Below are positions 42,186-51,266 of a stretch of DNA of 64,000 bases, piece by piece (the stretch's first letter is position 1; every line of letters starts with the position of its first letter). The notes below the pieces were generated by a model. That model was given only the letters and a program-made list of their open reading frames with translations. It ran no database searches and was not told where the DNA came from. The translations under genes and the position numbers were made by a program. Source of the stretch: Paenibacillus xylanexedens (GTDB lineage: Bacteria > Bacillota > Bacilli > Paenibacillales > Paenibacillaceae); contig NZ_VEIO01000004.1 of assembly GCF_007680605.1 (NCBI RefSeq), forward strand, positions 146,094-210,093. The letters are read 5' to 3'.

Positions 42186-42218
42186 ATTATCCTATCGGAT
42201 AATGTCGATCCTTGTCAA
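42186..42218 (-). promoter_or_regulatory. bmpA promoter with palindrome over the -10
   Basis: Minus strand TTGACA (42213-42218), 18-base spacer, TAGGAT (42189-42194). A perfect inverted repeat ATTATCC-N4-GGATAAT (42186-42203) covers the -10, which suggests a repressor site of unknown identity. Confidence 0.65.
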
Positions 42219-42311
42219 TAAAACTTTCAGCGTATACACTCATATGGAAGATCATCGCAAAAACAGTATCTTCCAGACTCTGGAAGCCGCATTATGACTG
42301 GCTTTTTTTCG

Positions 42312-42341
42312 TTGACATTTGGCGCGACTCCGTGCTAAAGT
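42312..42341 (+). promoter_or_regulatory. Putative SigA promoter of the secreted 475-residue protein
   Basis: TTGACA (42312-42317), 18-base spacer, TAAAGT (42336-42341), about 90 bases before the TTG start. A GATAGGAT octamer downstream (about 42362) is also present in the bmpA palindrome. Confidence 0.5.
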
Positions 42342-42429
42342 CAATCCAATTATTCTATTCTGATAGGATTTGTCAGGATTATATTGCATTCACCTATCAT
42401 TTTCAACCTATTTTAAGGAGGCTTTTCAT

Positions 42430-43857
42430 TTGAAAAAGATCACCCAGATTACGCTGGCAGCCCTGCTCGCCGCTCCGGTAACCCTCGGCACTCTCAGTCT
42501 GCCCACTTCTGCTTCTGCGGCATCCGCAACGCCAGTTGCACCTAAAACGCTACATGTGAACACCCCTGCAGTAAAAGCACCCGCTGTCTACACAGAAAGT
42601 GCAGCAGATTTCGCTCAATTCCTGCAAGCCAAGTACGGTATCCAATTGCCGCAACAAGCGTCCAAGGGTGATTTTATCAAAGCCATTGCAACCATCACAG
42701 AAGCAAGTTCTGCAGCCTCTACAAGTACGGATTCCGCAAAGGCACCAGCCTTCAGCGATCTGAAATCGGGTGATGATGCCTACGAGGCAGCTGTTGCGCT
42801 GTTCAACAACGGTGTGTTAACAGCAACGGAGGTACATGCCAAGGATCAACTAAGCATTTACACAGCGGTATTCCTCGCCGTCAAGGCAGCTGGATTCAAA
42901 GAACTCGCTTACACCTATCCTGCCGACAAAACAGCTAAAGCACTTGCCAAAGCAGGCATCAAGTCTGATCGTTTGCAAGGACAAGCAGGGCAAGAACTGG
43001 CTGCGGCCATTGATACAGGACTGGTTCCCGAGAGCCTCTACCCTGCTCTTGTTAAGGGCGGCGTAGCGAGCAAGGATGCAGCGAACATTCTGCTCGGACG
43101 TGTGCTGATTAGCCAAGGTAAATATAAAAATGAAATTGGACGTTCCAATGATGCAGATATCTACTCCAAGCTTTATGCTGCATACCGTACAGCCGACTTG
43201 ATTGAAGCTCCTGAGCTGAGAAAGATTGTTGATCAGGCATTGCGGGAAGATCTCGTTACAGGTTACAACCTGAAAGACAGCCGTTTTGATTCCAATTTTA
43301 TCGATGAACTGACGTTAACTTATGGTCATGACAGCATTAATCATGCAGTACAGCTGATTGGCCTGCTTCGCAGCGAAGGCATTGATGCCGATGTACAATT
43401 CCAGCCAAAGACATCTGCTTTTATCTATTTGAAAGAGTGGGGCGAGCCGAAGGAAACACCAGACTACAAAGTTACACAAATTGAAAATGGCAATTACATC
43501 GCTTATGCGAAGGAATATGACATTCAGTTTGAATTTAACAACACAGCGGACAAAACCCGTTTCAACGATATCGTTCTGAAATTCGCCAAAAAGAACAGCA
43601 CCAGCCAATCTCCACTGATTATCAACTCCTGGTGGCAGCCGCTATATTATTCACCAACCGCACTGGCTAACTTCCCAGTGATTACGAACAACAAAATTAC
43701 GCTTGGTCATTATTATGCCCAATCTTTCTCACTGAAAGAAAATGCCAAGGCGATTCAGGAAGGATTCCGAAAACTGGCTCCTGAAGCAAATATCACCTCA
43801 TACAACTTCTGGGTGGATCAACCTTTCTTTAATTACTTGAATGGCGGTTCCGAGTAA
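42430..43857 (+). CDS. Secreted protein of unknown function (SLH-like N-terminal region)
   Basis: 475 residues from a TTG at 42430 behind AAGGAGG; 20 upstream codons are open but lack a start signal. Signal peptide cleaved after SASA (about residue 30). Residues 55-170 contain AFSDLKSGDDAYEAAVALFN and similar blocks resembling degenerate S-layer-homology repeats. The C-terminal 200 residues (from about 265) have alpha/beta character with several Trp/Tyr (SWWQPLYYSPTAL, YNFWVDQPFFNYL) and no recognised catalytic motif. Probably exported and wall- or surface-associated. Followed by its own terminator. Function unknown. Confidence 0.75.
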   Translation: MKKITQITLAALLAAPVTLGTLSLPTSASAASATPVAPKTLHVNTPAVKAPAVYTESAADFAQFLQAKYGIQLPQQASKGDFIKAIATITEASSAASTSTDSAKAPAFSDLKSGDDAYEAAVALFNNGVLTATEVHAKDQLSIYTAVFLAVKAAGFKELAYTYPADKTAKALAKAGIKSDRLQGQAGQELAAAIDTGLVPESLYPALVKGGVASKDAANILLGRVLISQGKYKNEIGRSNDADIYSKLYAAYRTADLIEAPELRKIVDQALREDLVTGYNLKDSRFDSNFIDELTLTYGHDSINHAVQLIGLLRSEGIDADVQFQPKTSAFIYLKEWGEPKETPDYKVTQIENGNYIAYAKEYDIQFEFNNTADKTRFNDIVLKFAKKNSTSQSPLIINSWWQPLYYSPTALANFPVITNNKITLGHYYAQSFSLKENAKAIQEGFRKLAPEANITSYNFWVDQPFFNYLNGGSE

Positions 43858-43908
43858 ATATCGTATAGATAACCACTTGACTGAAATGATCATTTTTTAG
43901 CAAAATAT

Positions 43909-43971
43909 AAAGCCGTCTTCACCGATTCGGATTCAGGTTTCGACCTCTATTTTTCGGGAAGACGGCTTTTC
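43909..43971 (+). terminator. Terminator after the secreted 475-residue protein
   Basis: AAAGCCGTCTTC / GAAGACGGCTTTT, a 12-bp outer stem enclosing a second smaller stem, ending in TTTTC. Confidence 0.85.
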
Positions 43972-44101
43972 TATATGCATTTACAAAATTCTTCTTAAAA
44001 ATCATTTTGACCATGCAGGAATTGCCAATATCAGGTCGAATTTCTTATGTACACAAACACGCAATTATTGTTTCGCATATTCGCAAGAACAGGGGTTAAT
44101 C

Positions 44102-44695
44102 ATGGTATACGACGGTATTCTGATCGGCTTGATTGTTGGTCTGTTCAGGGGTGGAGTCCGTTATGGACTCAATCAGTTTGCAAGACTCCAGCTACGCGGC
44201 GGATGGATCTTTCCGCTACTGTTACTCTTCCAGTTTGGCATTTTCTATATGCAGGAGCGGTTGAGCTGGGTAGCATCCATTAATGGTTATCTGTTTGCCG
44301 CTGTTTATATCACAGGCCTTATCTTCTTATGGCTCAACAGACATCATCGGGGGTTCACGCTGATCTGGATCGGGGTGTTTCTCAACTTCATCGTGATGGC
44401 TCTTAACGGTGGCCGCATGCCCGTTTCCGTGGAAGCTTCTGCTGTGCTCGGTCCTTATTATGTCGATCTGCTAAGGGAAGGTAGCGCCGTATCCAAGCAT
44501 TATATGATGGATGCATCAACCCATCTTGCCTTTCTTGGCGACATCATCCCGCTATCGAGTCCTTACCCCCGAACACAGGTCATCAGCATTGGTGATGTCG
44601 TGATGAATGTTGGCATATTCCTGTTTATCCAGTACATGATGGTGGATCGAGGCAAAGAAGACGTATCGTCCGCAGAAACATACCAGACTCAATGA
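44102..44695 (+). CDS. DUF5317 family membrane protein
   Basis: 197 residues with five predicted membrane helices. LIGLIVGLFRGG near the start, VMALNGGRMPVS (about 98) and HLAFLGDIIPL (about 141) followed by SIGDVVMNVGIFLFIQ are the conserved stretches of DUF5317. Function unknown. AGGGG upstream of the ATG. It is followed 47 bases later by a 34-codon membrane-peptide gene with a strong Shine-Dalgarno, probably on the same transcript. Confidence 0.82.
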   Translation: MVYDGILIGLIVGLFRGGVRYGLNQFARLQLRGGWIFPLLLLFQFGIFYMQERLSWVASINGYLFAAVYITGLIFLWLNRHHRGFTLIWIGVFLNFIVMALNGGRMPVSVEASAVLGPYYVDLLREGSAVSKHYMMDASTHLAFLGDIIPLSSPYPRTQVISIGDVVMNVGIFLFIQYMMVDRGKEDVSSAETYQTQ

Positions 44696-44742
44696 GAATT
44701 GGTGAGCATCGGACCAGACTCCAAGGAAGGGAGGTCTTTTCC

Positions 44743-44847
44743 ATGAAGAAATTCGAAGGTATCAAATATTCCCGCATTGTCATCAACGCCATCATCGTAG
44801 CGTCTGTCGTTGTAGCACTTACTTCGGGATACAAGCTTGGCGGTTAG
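44743..44847 (+). CDS. 34-residue single-pass membrane peptide
   Basis: ATG at 44743 with GGGAGGT 7-9 bases upstream. A basic N-terminus MKKFEGIKYSR is followed by one membrane helix (IVINAIIVASVVVALTSGY) and a short KLGG tail. It ends about 20 bases before a good terminator and follows the DUF5317 gene, so expression is likely. No family recognised; it could be a small regulatory membrane protein. Confidence 0.62.
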   Translation: MKKFEGIKYSRIVINAIIVASVVVALTSGYKLGG

Positions 44848-44867
44848 GTTCTGCTGCCACACCAGAC

Positions 44868-44896
44868 AAACAGGCTGCGAGCGGCCTGTTTTTTTC
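44868..44896 (+). terminator. Terminator of the DUF5317 / small-peptide unit
   Basis: AAACAGGC / GCCTGTTT with a 7-8-base loop, followed by TTTTTTC. Confidence 0.88.
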
Positions 44897-45077
44897 TTGC
44901 TGGATTTTTGGAAGCGATCTTGTTATGTTAAAAAAATATATAGTATATGCCTATACAAGAATAACCAATATAAATGCATCGAGCAGGAGTCTGTTATCTC
45001 CAAAAAAGGTCGTGATACTGCATCGTTCGTTTATACCTAACATCACGAGTTGACTAAATCCAAGCAGGAGATTTTCT

Positions 45078-46910
45078 ATGAACTTTATTCGTAACCTTAT
45101 CCGCAAAGCAGATCGGAGCATGATGTATGTTTTATTGCTTAGCTGCACCGGGATTGGCGTTTTTATCTATATGAACCAGTGGTCTTATGTACATCTGACG
45201 ACAACCGACTGGGTTATGGTTTATACCATGCTGGGAGCCGCGCTCATCCTCGACTATTTTACATTCCAGATTCCCCCGAAGGGTAACCAGCAATCGATGG
45301 ATTCCTCTGTGTATCTGGCATGCATATTTATGTTTGGCGGGGCATTCAGCCTCTCGGTGTTGTTGCCGATTTCTATCATTTTATTAATTAAAGACCGCAA
45401 GCTTGCCTGGTGGAAACATGTTGTCAATTTCAGTATTTATAGTCTCATGATCACCGGAGCCGCCACTGTATTCGAATGGACAGGTGGTCAGGTCGGAGCC
45501 ATTGATAGTTACAACCTGATTCCATATGTTGCTGCTCTGGCTGCCTATTTTATTATTAATACCATTACGCTGGGATTGTTCTTTCATTTCTCAACCAAAG
45601 ATGCATTACAGCAGATGAAACGGGCATTCGTAACCGAATCCCTCCTGGTCTACCTCTGCACACTTATTTTGGCGCTTGTGCTCACCATTCTGGTTGTACA
45701 TAACGGTGTGCTTGGTCTATTTTTATATCTCAGTCTCAGTATCTTGTTATCTCATGCGTTCAAGCAACTGTTCATTATGTACCAGTCCATTGAAGAAAAG
45801 GCAAACTCGGATCAGCGTACGGGCTTGTTCAACCACAGCTATTTCGAGAACATGCTGGAAACGGAGCTCAATAAAGCTCGTACGCAAGGAACGCCCCTCT
45901 GTCTGGGGTTGCTTGATATTGATGATTTCAAAAAATATAATGATCAGTTTGGTCACCTTCAAGGCGATAGCCTGCTGGCGTTGCTTGGGGATTTTCTCAT
46001 TCGCAAGACCGAAGGCACATCCGTTACCGCTTTTCGATATGGTGGAGAAGAATTCACGTTGCTCATGCCAGGCATGGAACTCGATGAGTCTTACAGATTT
46101 ATGAATAAGTTACGCAAACAGCTGAATGATACCCCTTTTGAAGGCGTAGAGGTATTACCCCATGGCTGTCTCTCATTCTCTGCCGGAATTGCTGCATACC
46201 AAGTGGATATGTATAACAAGTCTCAACTGGTGGATCAGGCGGACAAGGCGCTTTACTATGCCAAAAAGCAAGGCAAAAACAACGTACATCGCTATGGCAG
46301 CAATGACGGTATGGAGCACGAGATTGATCTAGTTCAAGACGTCCGCGACATTGAGCAGCAGCTGAATCTGTTTCAATACAAGGATATGGATACGTTCAAA
46401 CATTCCAAACGGGTCTATAAATATGCGCTCGATATTAGCGAAGTACTCAAACTGGACAATGCAGAAAAGCGGCGTTTCGTGCTTGGGGCGCTGATTCACG
46501 ATATTGGCAAGCTGGAGATCCCCTGGTCTATATTGAACAAAAGAGAAAAGCTAACATGCGAGGAATGGGATACCATCAAAGGTCATGTGACTTGGGGCAA
46601 AAAAATGGTGATGACGAACGATCGCTTCGCCGATCTGATTCCGTATATTGAATTGCATCATGAGCGCTATGACGGGAATGGCTATCCTTACGGGCTGAAG
46701 GGTCATGAAATTCCGAAGCTGTGCCGGATGCTGACCGTGATCGATTCCTTTGATGCCATGACCACCGAGCGACCCTATCAGAAAACCAAAAACGTGGATG
46801 AGGCCATAGAGGAGTTGCGGGCATGTTCAGGTACGCAATTTGATCCGGAACTGGCGGAGTTGTTCATTCGGTATATCGAAAAAAGAGCGGCTCATCAACT
46901 ATTGCAATAG
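45078..46910 (+). CDS. Membrane GGDEF / HD-GYP hybrid c-di-GMP protein
   Basis: 610 residues. The N-terminal membrane region has about seven helices (residues 15-235, MASE-like). The diguanylate cyclase domain at about 243-405 keeps GGEEF at 322-326 with LLDIDDFKKYNDQFGH upstream. No RxxD inhibitory site precedes the motif. The HD-GYP domain at about 432-600 keeps HD at 474-475 (LIHDIGKLEIP) and HHERYDGNGYP at 527-537. Both catalytic sites look intact, so it may both make and degrade c-di-GMP, or switch between them. AGGAG Shine-Dalgarno. Single-gene unit with a terminator. Confidence 0.93.
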   Translation: MNFIRNLIRKADRSMMYVLLLSCTGIGVFIYMNQWSYVHLTTTDWVMVYTMLGAALILDYFTFQIPPKGNQQSMDSSVYLACIFMFGGAFSLSVLLPISIILLIKDRKLAWWKHVVNFSIYSLMITGAATVFEWTGGQVGAIDSYNLIPYVAALAAYFIINTITLGLFFHFSTKDALQQMKRAFVTESLLVYLCTLILALVLTILVVHNGVLGLFLYLSLSILLSHAFKQLFIMYQSIEEKANSDQRTGLFNHSYFENMLETELNKARTQGTPLCLGLLDIDDFKKYNDQFGHLQGDSLLALLGDFLIRKTEGTSVTAFRYGGEEFTLLMPGMELDESYRFMNKLRKQLNDTPFEGVEVLPHGCLSFSAGIAAYQVDMYNKSQLVDQADKALYYAKKQGKNNVHRYGSNDGMEHEIDLVQDVRDIEQQLNLFQYKDMDTFKHSKRVYKYALDISEVLKLDNAEKRRFVLGALIHDIGKLEIPWSILNKREKLTCEEWDTIKGHVTWGKKMVMTNDRFADLIPYIELHHERYDGNGYPYGLKGHEIPKLCRMLTVIDSFDAMTTERPYQKTKNVDEAIEELRACSGTQFDPELAELFIRYIEKRAAHQLLQ

Positions 46911-46932
46911 TCTGAAATGGTGAATAAAAGCC

Positions 46933-46973
46933 AAAGCGCTATCCCCGGGAGGGATAGCGCCATTTTCATTTTT
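46933..46973 (+). terminator. Terminator after the GGDEF/HD-GYP gene
   Basis: GCGCTATCC / GGATAGCGC, a 9-bp stem with a 7-base loop, followed by CATTTTCATTTTTC. Confidence 0.8.
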
Positions 46974-47022
46974 CATCGTGATGTGAAGTGTGATTTGATC
47001 CATCGGATGCATCAGGGCCTGT

Positions 47023-47211
47023 TCAGTCTTGTGAAGACTCTTCGTTACTCATCGTATTCAGTTCATGCGAGGTCTGATGTAACTCTTTGATCATCTGTTG
47101 CAAAAACATGTTGTCTTGGCGACTGATCCCGTGCTGATTGTCTTGAACAAGCATCTGGTGAATGTTCTTCTTGAGCAATTCACTGCGACGTTCCAATACT
47201 TCTTGACTCAT
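47023..47211 (-). CDS. Small helical protein of unknown function
   Basis: 62 residues, charged and Gln-rich, with two predicted helices (ERRSELLKKNIHQMLVQ and MFLQQMIKELHQTSHELN). GGAG Shine-Dalgarno 9-10 bases upstream (AAGGAGTGACGCAGCAAC). Size and two-helix form recall Spo0E-like phosphatases, but the SQELD motif is not present (SHELN), so I do not assign it. Convergent with the GGDEF/HD-GYP gene. Confidence 0.62.
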   Translation of the reverse strand: MSQEVLERRSELLKKNIHQMLVQDNQHGISRQDNMFLQQMIKELHQTSHELNTMSNEESSQD

Positions 47212-47493
47212 GTTGCTGCGTCACTCCTTAACATGTTTTGTAATGATTTTGCGTTCTATATAAGTATAGAGGACCTTCCCTCATAGCGAAAACGGGCAGA
47301 GCCCTCCTGAGCAGAGCACATCAACCCTCACCTAGGATGACAGCATTTCACCCCTCCGTGTTCTTAGATATCCTTCTAAATACTCCATGATGCTCCCCGA
47401 TTTCCTGTGAACAGCCCGGACTAGGGTCTTGGACAAGGTTGCGTTATAATGATCCCATTACCCTCATTCCATTAATAATTTTAAGGAAGAATT

Positions 47494-47684
47494 TTACACG
47501 ACACACTTCGATGACAGAAGAACCTTTCAATCGCTGTTATCCCCGGATTTTGTTGATTCCCTTTTCTAAAAGGGGAAAATCCGGTGATAAGCATATGCTT
47601 CCGATGCAGCTTTCTTACAGAAAGCTTTCAGGCAAGCACTTCGTTTTTTCAGGTTTTTTCTGTCCTCTCCGTTAAAGTGTAAAT
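47494..47684 (+). repeat. Dispersed palindromic intergenic repeat, copy F (subfamily II)
   Basis: Ends TTTACACGACACACTTCGATG and CCGTTAAAGTGTAAA show the terminal inverted repeat most clearly. The core is ATCGCTGTTATCCCCGGATT to AAAATCCGGTGATAA, enclosing CCCTTTTCTAAAAGGGG. CTTTCTTACAGAAAG forms the second hairpin. It lies about 50 bases upstream of the histidine-kinase gene; the rest of 47212-47735 shows no gene. Confidence 0.85.
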
Positions 47685-47735
47685 AAATGGATCAACTTAT
47701 TAAGACCATTTTTACTTAGAAGGAGTTATGCATAT

Positions 47736-48566
47736 ATGTCCTACAAACAGATTAAATGGATGATCCTGCTGATTCCCACCATCACCGTGGGACTGTGGGA
47801 ATATATTCGCCATCAGTTTCTGATGCCATATCTATCGATGGATGCCGGAAACTGGTTGACACCTGTGATCGTTTATCTTGTCAGTGTGACACTGCTAAGC
47901 CGTTTGTTCCTGATGTTAGAAGGGGCCCGAGCTGCCCTCGAACAAGAGCGAGCTTCCAAAACGGCGCTCGAAGCGCGTGACCAGCTTGCCCGGGAACTGC
48001 ATGACGGCATTTCACAATCGCTATTCCTGCTCTCGGTAAAGACTGACAAAGCAGGACGCAGTCTTGCAGGCACCAGCCATGAGCAGGAGCTGCGCGAGAT
48101 TCAAAAGACCGTGCACGAAGTCAATACATATGTGAGGCAAGCCATTGCCCAGTTGCGTTATGTACCTTCGCCTGTTGCTGATCCCGAAGCCGTTGCTTTG
48201 CAGGCTCAGGTCGAATCCATCGTGAATGATACCGTTCCGGAGGCAGATGTAGAATGGAATCTGACCGAAGTTTCCTTCTCGGCCAAAGAGCAGGTAGAAC
48301 TGCTTGCTTGCATTCGCGAAGCACTGCTTAACGTGCGCAAACATGCCCATGCTACCAAAGTGGAAGTTTACACGCAAGGCAATGCCTCTAACTGGTCTGT
48401 TCACATCCGTGACAATGGTATTGGAATTCACGAAGACCCTATGCTACTCAAAGATCGGTACGGTTTACGAATCACCAAGGAACGGGCTGAGCAGATGGGA
48501 TGGACATTCCAGCTTGATTCGGCATCAGGTAATACACAAATAATCATTGGAAAGGGGCAGACTTGA
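47736..48566 (+). CDS. Sensor histidine kinase, NarL/LiaS-type (HisKA_3)
   Basis: 276 residues. Two N-terminal membrane helices (about 8-25 and 40-60) with a very short outside loop, so it probably senses within the membrane. A coiled linker (about 62-85) precedes the phosphoacceptor His in ARELHDGISQSLF (about 87). The ATPase domain has IREALLNVRKHAHAT (about 192) and IRDNGIGI (about 225), then a short GLRI G2 box. The stop overlaps the response-regulator start by 4 bases. Signal unknown. Confidence 0.9.
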   Translation: MSYKQIKWMILLIPTITVGLWEYIRHQFLMPYLSMDAGNWLTPVIVYLVSVTLLSRLFLMLEGARAALEQERASKTALEARDQLARELHDGISQSLFLLSVKTDKAGRSLAGTSHEQELREIQKTVHEVNTYVRQAIAQLRYVPSPVADPEAVALQAQVESIVNDTVPEADVEWNLTEVSFSAKEQVELLACIREALLNVRKHAHATKVEVYTQGNASNWSVHIRDNGIGIHEDPMLLKDRYGLRITKERAEQMGWTFQLDSASGNTQIIIGKGQT

Positions 48567-49222
48567 TGGAACTGGTACGTGTACTGGTCGTGGACGATCA
48601 CGCACATGCGCGTGAGGCGATATGCACCATTTTATCCGAAGATAGCCTGTTTGAAGTCATTGGTACAGCCAAAAATGGGCAGGAAGCGATTGAGTTAACC
48701 GAGCACTGGATGCCCGACCTGATTCTGATGGATGTGCAGATGCCCGATATGGATGGACTCGAAGCAACAAAGCAGATTAAACTCCGTTTCCCATACGTCA
48801 TGATCGTAATGGTCACCGTATCGGATGATGTCACTTATCTCTTTGAAGCACTGAAACAAGGGGCTCAAGGTTATCTACGCAAAAATTTATCTCCTTCCAC
48901 TTGGCTGGAATACCTTCGCGCCATTGTTAGCGACGATGCACCGCTGAGCAAGGAGCTAGCGTACCGAATATTACAGGAGTTCCCCGTTCCTCGCAGTGAG
49001 GATGTACAGGAGAATCCGCTAACCGCCCGTGAATTGGAGATTCTGCAATGGGTATCTGCCGGGTACACCAATCGTGAAATTGCCGAACAGCTCGGCATCT
49101 CGGATCAGACCGTCAAGAACCATCTGAAGAACATTCTGCAGAAGCTACAACTGGAGAACCGGGTGCAGCTCACTCGCTACGCATTAGAGAGCGGGCTTGC
49201 CGGTCGCAAGCCTCGTAAATAA
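48563..49222 (+). CDS. Response regulator, NarL family
   Basis: 219 residues. Receiver domain: VLVVDDHAHAREAI (acidic pair at about 11-12), phosphoacceptor Asp in PDLILMDVQMPDMDG (about 56) and conserved Lys in GAQGYLRKNLSP. The LuxR-type helix-turn-helix is at about 150-212: LTARELEILQWVSAGYTNREIAEQLGISDQTVKNHL (core NREIAEQLGISDQTVKNH). Partner of the overlapping histidine kinase. Targets are unknown; the downstream copper genes are candidates by position only. Confidence 0.93.
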   Translation: MMELVRVLVVDDHAHAREAICTILSEDSLFEVIGTAKNGQEAIELTEHWMPDLILMDVQMPDMDGLEATKQIKLRFPYVMIVMVTVSDDVTYLFEALKQGAQGYLRKNLSPSTWLEYLRAIVSDDAPLSKELAYRILQEFPVPRSEDVQENPLTARELEILQWVSAGYTNREIAEQLGISDQTVKNHLKNILQKLQLENRVQLTRYALESGLAGRKPRK

Positions 49223-49474
49223 AACATGTTTCAAAGCGAATGGAACAGGAAATTCTATCACAGAACGATCTACTTCTGATATGCGCTATGTAATAGCACC
49301 GCATATCAACGTGCATTATTTCAAGCATTTGTCACAAATATGCAGTAATCCATGATTTTTTATAGCCCTATGTAGTCATACGCCTTCATTTTGGACAAAG
49401 TTATAATGGTATAGATTATGTGTGAACGATGAATTATGGATAATTGTAAATCTATAACCCAAGGGTGATGATTT

Positions 49475-51190
49475 TTGAAAGTAAGTAGCTTAACCCTGCG
49501 TTGGAGCAAACGTCACTGGACGCTGCTCACCAGTCTGCTACTGGTGTTCTGCCTTGTGATGCCGCAATGGGCATCTGCCCATGCATATGTTGTTAAGGCC
49601 TCTCCTGAAGAAAATGAATTGCTCGTAACCGCACCGCAGCGGCTGACGCTGGAGTTCAATGAATCACTGCAGACGGCCTTTTATGATATTAAAATTACCG
49701 GACCTGACGGAAATCAAGCGGACGATGGTAACGTACAGATTGACTCGGAACGCCCGCACATTCTGGAAACGGGTCTGAAGCCTGGCCTTGCTGACGGGAC
49801 ATATCTCGTCAACTGGAAGGCCGTATCTGCCGATGGTCATCCAATCTCCGGAGCGTATGTGTTCCATATCGGCGAGCCTACCGGAGCACCTGCCGGAATG
49901 AAGGATCTGGCATCCGGTTCGGGTGCCACCGGTGGCCCGTTGAAATGGATCGTGTCATTCACGGACTGGATTCAATATCTCGGTCTGTCCGTCATACTCG
50001 GTACGCTAGCCTTCCTGCTACTGCGAATTGCACCAGCTTCCCTTCTACGGGAACCGATGGAGGCACCGGGTAGCTACAAATTGTTATGGATCAGCTATGC
50101 GGCTGCTTCCTTTGCCGCACTAATAAGCCTTCCGCTGAACACCCTCTATGAGTCAGGTGTCACTCTCGGCGAATTCAGTTGGGCCTTATTAGGCAGTGCG
50201 CTCAAACTGACCTCCTTCGGTCAGATCTGGATGTTACAGATGCTGATTGCCATGTTGCTTGCAGTCACACTACTGTCCGGTTATGATCTGGATCGATCCC
50301 TGCGCGTGCGCATCTGGTCCTCATACGGATCATTGGTGCTAGTTCTAGGCTGGTTGCTTACCCATGCGATGACGGGGCATCCTGCTGCCGCAGAGCAACG
50401 TGTGCTTGCTGTAGCCATGGACTTTGTACATCTTGCCGCTGCTGCATTCTGGATCGGGACTCTCACCGCTATGGCGGTGTGTCTGCCACCACTCACCAAT
50501 CGATTGCCTGCAAAACTGCGAGGCGAAGTCTACTGGGCAGCGATAAGGAGATTTACCGTTTGGGGTATCGGTGCTGTAGCCGTTCTGGTCGCTACGGGTA
50601 TCTATGGCAGTCTGGTCATCCTGCCTGCACCGCTACTGAACTCCTTATTCACAACAGCATATGGCCTGGTTCTAATCGGTAAAATCCTGTTGCTTATTGT
50701 AATGATCGGTTTCGCGCTGATTCATGCCAAACGAGCAAGAGCTGCTACAGGTAAGCAGTTGTCTGGCAGTTTAAAGGCTGAACTGGCTACAGGTGCCATC
50801 ATTCTTGCGCTCGCGGCTGTACTGACACATCTGTCTCCAGGTCAGCCAGCACCCGCTGGTCCTTATAAGGGCACACAGACGACAGATGATGGCTCCGTGA
50901 TAACACTTCAGGTAAGTCCAAGCGTAGTGGGAGAAAATCAGTTCGAAGTCAGCATGAAGCGAGCGGATGGCAGTACCGTCAAAGATCTCGAACAGGTGAC
51001 GTTGTCTCTGATCCATCTGGATATGGATATGGGCATCTATGAGATCACCATTCCGAAGAACGATACGGGCGTATACAAGGCAGAGGACTACATCTCTATG
51101 CCGGGCAAGTGGAGTATCCAAGTCCACGCGCTGACAAGCTCACTTGATTCCCTGGATGCCGAGTTTAAGATTGAGGTAGCAAAGCCGTAG
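49475..51190 (+). CDS. ycnJ: CopC/CopD-domain copper protein (YcnJ-like)
   Basis: 571 residues from a TTG behind AAGGGTGATG. Signal peptide ending at ASA, so the mature protein begins HAYVVKASPEENE. Its N-terminal His is the Cu(II)-brace ligand of CopC domains, with VSADGHPISGAYVFHIG (His at about 117 and 127) supplying others. A CopD membrane domain with about eight helices follows (about 150-450), and then a C-terminal beta domain (YtkA-like) at about 470-570. In Bacillus subtilis YcnJ imports copper. It lies directly before the ycnI gene. Confidence 0.9.
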   Translation: MKVSSLTLRWSKRHWTLLTSLLLVFCLVMPQWASAHAYVVKASPEENELLVTAPQRLTLEFNESLQTAFYDIKITGPDGNQADDGNVQIDSERPHILETGLKPGLADGTYLVNWKAVSADGHPISGAYVFHIGEPTGAPAGMKDLASGSGATGGPLKWIVSFTDWIQYLGLSVILGTLAFLLLRIAPASLLREPMEAPGSYKLLWISYAAASFAALISLPLNTLYESGVTLGEFSWALLGSALKLTSFGQIWMLQMLIAMLLAVTLLSGYDLDRSLRVRIWSSYGSLVLVLGWLLTHAMTGHPAAAEQRVLAVAMDFVHLAAAAFWIGTLTAMAVCLPPLTNRLPAKLRGEVYWAAIRRFTVWGIGAVAVLVATGIYGSLVILPAPLLNSLFTTAYGLVLIGKILLLIVMIGFALIHAKRARAATGKQLSGSLKAELATGAIILALAAVLTHLSPGQPAPAGPYKGTQTTDDGSVITLQVSPSVVGENQFEVSMKRADGSTVKDLEQVTLSLIHLDMDMGIYEITIPKNDTGVYKAEDYISMPGKWSIQVHALTSSLDSLDAEFKIEVAKP

Positions 51191-51266
51191 TAAACAACGA
51201 ACCATTTTTAAAAAGAGTCAAGTGTATCTAAATACGATTTGCACAAGAATGAGAGGGGTTCTGATT

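Noticed and set aside
47023..47211. Spo0E-like phosphatase
   Set aside because: The length fits, but the SQELD motif is not present (SHELN) and helix spacing is not convincing.
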